NCBI GenBank assembly: GCA_963810905.1
Contig: CAWEPG010000003.1
Coordinates: 124,001 to 188,000, forward strand
DNA length: 64,000 bases
Direction: 5' to 3'
From: CAWBAT01 sp963810905
GTDB lineage: Bacteria > Acidobacteriota > Terriglobia > Versatilivoradales > Versatilivoraceae
In this document: positions 62,986 through 64,000 of the stretch, piece by piece
Layout: every line of letters starts with the position of its first letter
How positions within the stretch are numbered: position 1 is the first letter of the stretch
Made by a program: the position numbers and the translations under genes
The notes under the pieces: model-generated
What the model was told of the DNA's origin: nothing
Seen by the model: the letters and a program-made list of their open reading frames with translations, nothing else
Databases searched by the model: none

Positions 62986-64000
62986 ATGGAAAACGAAAAC
63001 TTCAGTGAAGACAAATTCCGCGAGATTCTGCAAAAGACCGTCACCAACCGGGTATCGACTGTTGGAAAAGACTTAATGGAATTTCGAACCAATTTTCAGC
63101 AGTCTGCCCAGACGATTATCGACCATGTCAGCCAGATTCTGACCACTGTCGAGGAAGAATTACTGCATGACCTCAGGACCGAGGTCTCCCACATCGAATC
63201 CGGAATGCGAGGGAAAGTTGAGGGTGAATTACGCAGCCAATTAGAAGTTGAATTGCGTCAGGAAATTGAAGCTGAGCTGGAGCCACGCCTGGGCGTGGCC
63301 AAAGAAAGTGGAATGCAGCTCGCCCAGGAGAAACTTCATACCAGAATGGAGATTCTCAACAATGCCCTTCGGGAAATTAGCCTGAACAATAGTCAGGTCG
63401 AGATCCTCACGAGCTACCTTGATAAGGCTTCGCTTTTTGCGTCGCGGGTCGCTTTGTTTGTGATGAAATCCGGCAATCTCCTAGGTTGGCAAGCCCGCGG
63501 ATTTGAAGGCGAGTTTAATAATGCATCCATCAAATCAGTCATCTTCTTGCCCGAACACGATAATCCGCTTCGTCGTGCAGCAGAAAGCCGCACACCATTT
63601 GACGGAATGACCGCCGGGAATCAGGAAATGCTGGACCTGGTATCCCGATTCGGGCCGGTGGCCCCAGAAGTGGCTTGTGCCATTCCACTCGTGGTTCGAG
63701 ACAAGGCCGTGGCTGTTCTTTATGCTGATTCCGGCATGGGGACTACGCACCACGTCGATCAATACGCCTTGAAGATTGTCACCACGGTCGTCAGCCTGAC
63801 GGTTGAGTTGAGCAGCGCCCGAGCAAAACTGGGTGTCAAGCCGGTCGAATCGGCTCACTACACACAGGCAGCTCCCGAAAAGGCAAGAGAGGTCAGTGAA
63901 GTCACCGAAGCGGGTGAACTTCATGAGGTGCCAAAACACTGGCCTGAAACCAAGGTTGCAACTCCAGCAGCGCCATTGCCGAAGGAAGAACCTGCTCCAG
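62986..64000 (+). CDS. Coiled-coil protein with GAF domain, 3' end outside window
   Basis: The frame opens at the ATG at 62986 (GGGAG upstream) and is still open at the right edge (338 codons seen). Residues about 1-125 are a long charged heptad region (QQSAQTIIDHVSQIL, then EVELRQEIEAELEPRLG). A GAF-like sensory domain covers about 140-285: ASLFASRVALFVMKSGNLLGWQARGFEG, then CAIPLVVRDKAVAVLYADSG. After that comes a Pro/Glu/Ala-rich linker (from about 290), so another domain may follow. It is probably a cytoplasmic signalling or scaffold protein. The binding ligand is unknown. Confidence 0.8.
   Translation, partial: MENENFSEDKFREILQKTVTNRVSTVGKDLMEFRTNFQQSAQTIIDHVSQILTTVEEELLHDLRTEVSHIESGMRGKVEGELRSQLEVELRQEIEAELEPRLGVAKESGMQLAQEKLHTRMEILNNALREISLNNSQVEILTSYLDKASLFASRVALFVMKSGNLLGWQARGFEGEFNNASIKSVIFLPEHDNPLRRAAESRTPFDGMTAGNQEMLDLVSRFGPVAPEVACAIPLVVRDKAVAVLYADSGMGTTHHVDQYALKIVTTVVSLTVELSSARAKLGVKPVESAHYTQAAPEKAREVSEVTEAGELHEVPKHWPETKVATPAAPLPKEEPAP

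Noticed and set aside
63535..63939. 134-codon minus-strand frame opposite the GAF protein
   Set aside because: Antisense shadow; the plus strand carries a continuous coiled-coil/GAF frame through to the window end.

Overview
The window reads as chromosomal DNA from a Gram-negative (diderm), non-proteobacterial environmental bacterium of roughly 50 percent GC. TolC, a periplasmic adaptor and RND pumps show an outer membrane. The order N-acetylmuramoyl-L-alanine amidase, GerMN protein, rph, rdgB, the PSCyt1/DUF1549/DUF1553 plus DUF1501 pair and a long coiled-coil/GAF protein are most familiar to me from Acidobacteriota and neighbouring phyla (Planctomycetes and Verrucomicrobia share some of them). 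This placement is inference; there is no rRNA gene in the window.

Layout. 0-5 kb: partial NRDE protein, a DedA/ATP-grasp fusion, DoxX, an SDR and a YHS protein. 5-17 kb: a translationally coupled GMC oxidoreductase/VOC/GH63 operon, an aquaporin, a response-regulator-like protein with a SpoIIE phosphatase, and a four-gene operon ending in a ferric-reductase/Rieske fusion. 17-26 kb: a two-component system with a methyltransferase, then a compatible-solute group: HAD phosphatase of the mannosyl/glucosyl-3-phosphoglycerate type, sugar-1-phosphate nucleotidyltransferase, MscS-like membrane protein, GT-A glycosyltransferase and glucosyl-3-phosphoglycerate synthase. 26-40 kb: a ClC/CBS/TPR fusion, then a mosaic of duplicated and decaying pieces (two copies of a 0.7-0.85 kb block, two ABC-ATPase remnants, an antiporter remnant and its fuller paralogue, a GC-rich FAD monooxygenase, a transposase tail) around a universal stress protein, an orphan Rieske protein, TreZ and a TetR regulator. 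40-45.5 kb: MMPL-type RND protein and a small integrase module abutting tRNA-Pro(UGG). 45.7-49.4 kb: broken rdgB, rph, GerMN and amidase. 49.6-61.5 kb: a uroporphyrinogen-decarboxylase-like protein, the DUF1549/1553 and DUF1501 pair, and a TolC/adaptor/RND efflux operon. 61.5-64 kb: Spy-like periplasmic protein, tmRNA and a GAF protein cut by the window end.

Much of 3-39 kb suggests osmotic, desiccation and general stress adaptation: glucosylglycerate synthesis, water, chloride and mechanosensitive-type membrane proteins, trehalose release, stress-type SDR and Usp.

About 18 single-base indels break otherwise well-conserved genes (histidine kinase, nucleotidyltransferase, both glycosyltransferases, FAD monooxygenase, antiporter, rdgB, rph, RND pump). 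They cluster, several lie in runs of five identical bases, and they affect housekeeping genes. Uncorrected sequencing or assembly error is therefore a serious alternative to real gene decay, and these genes are annotated as disrupted rather than dead.
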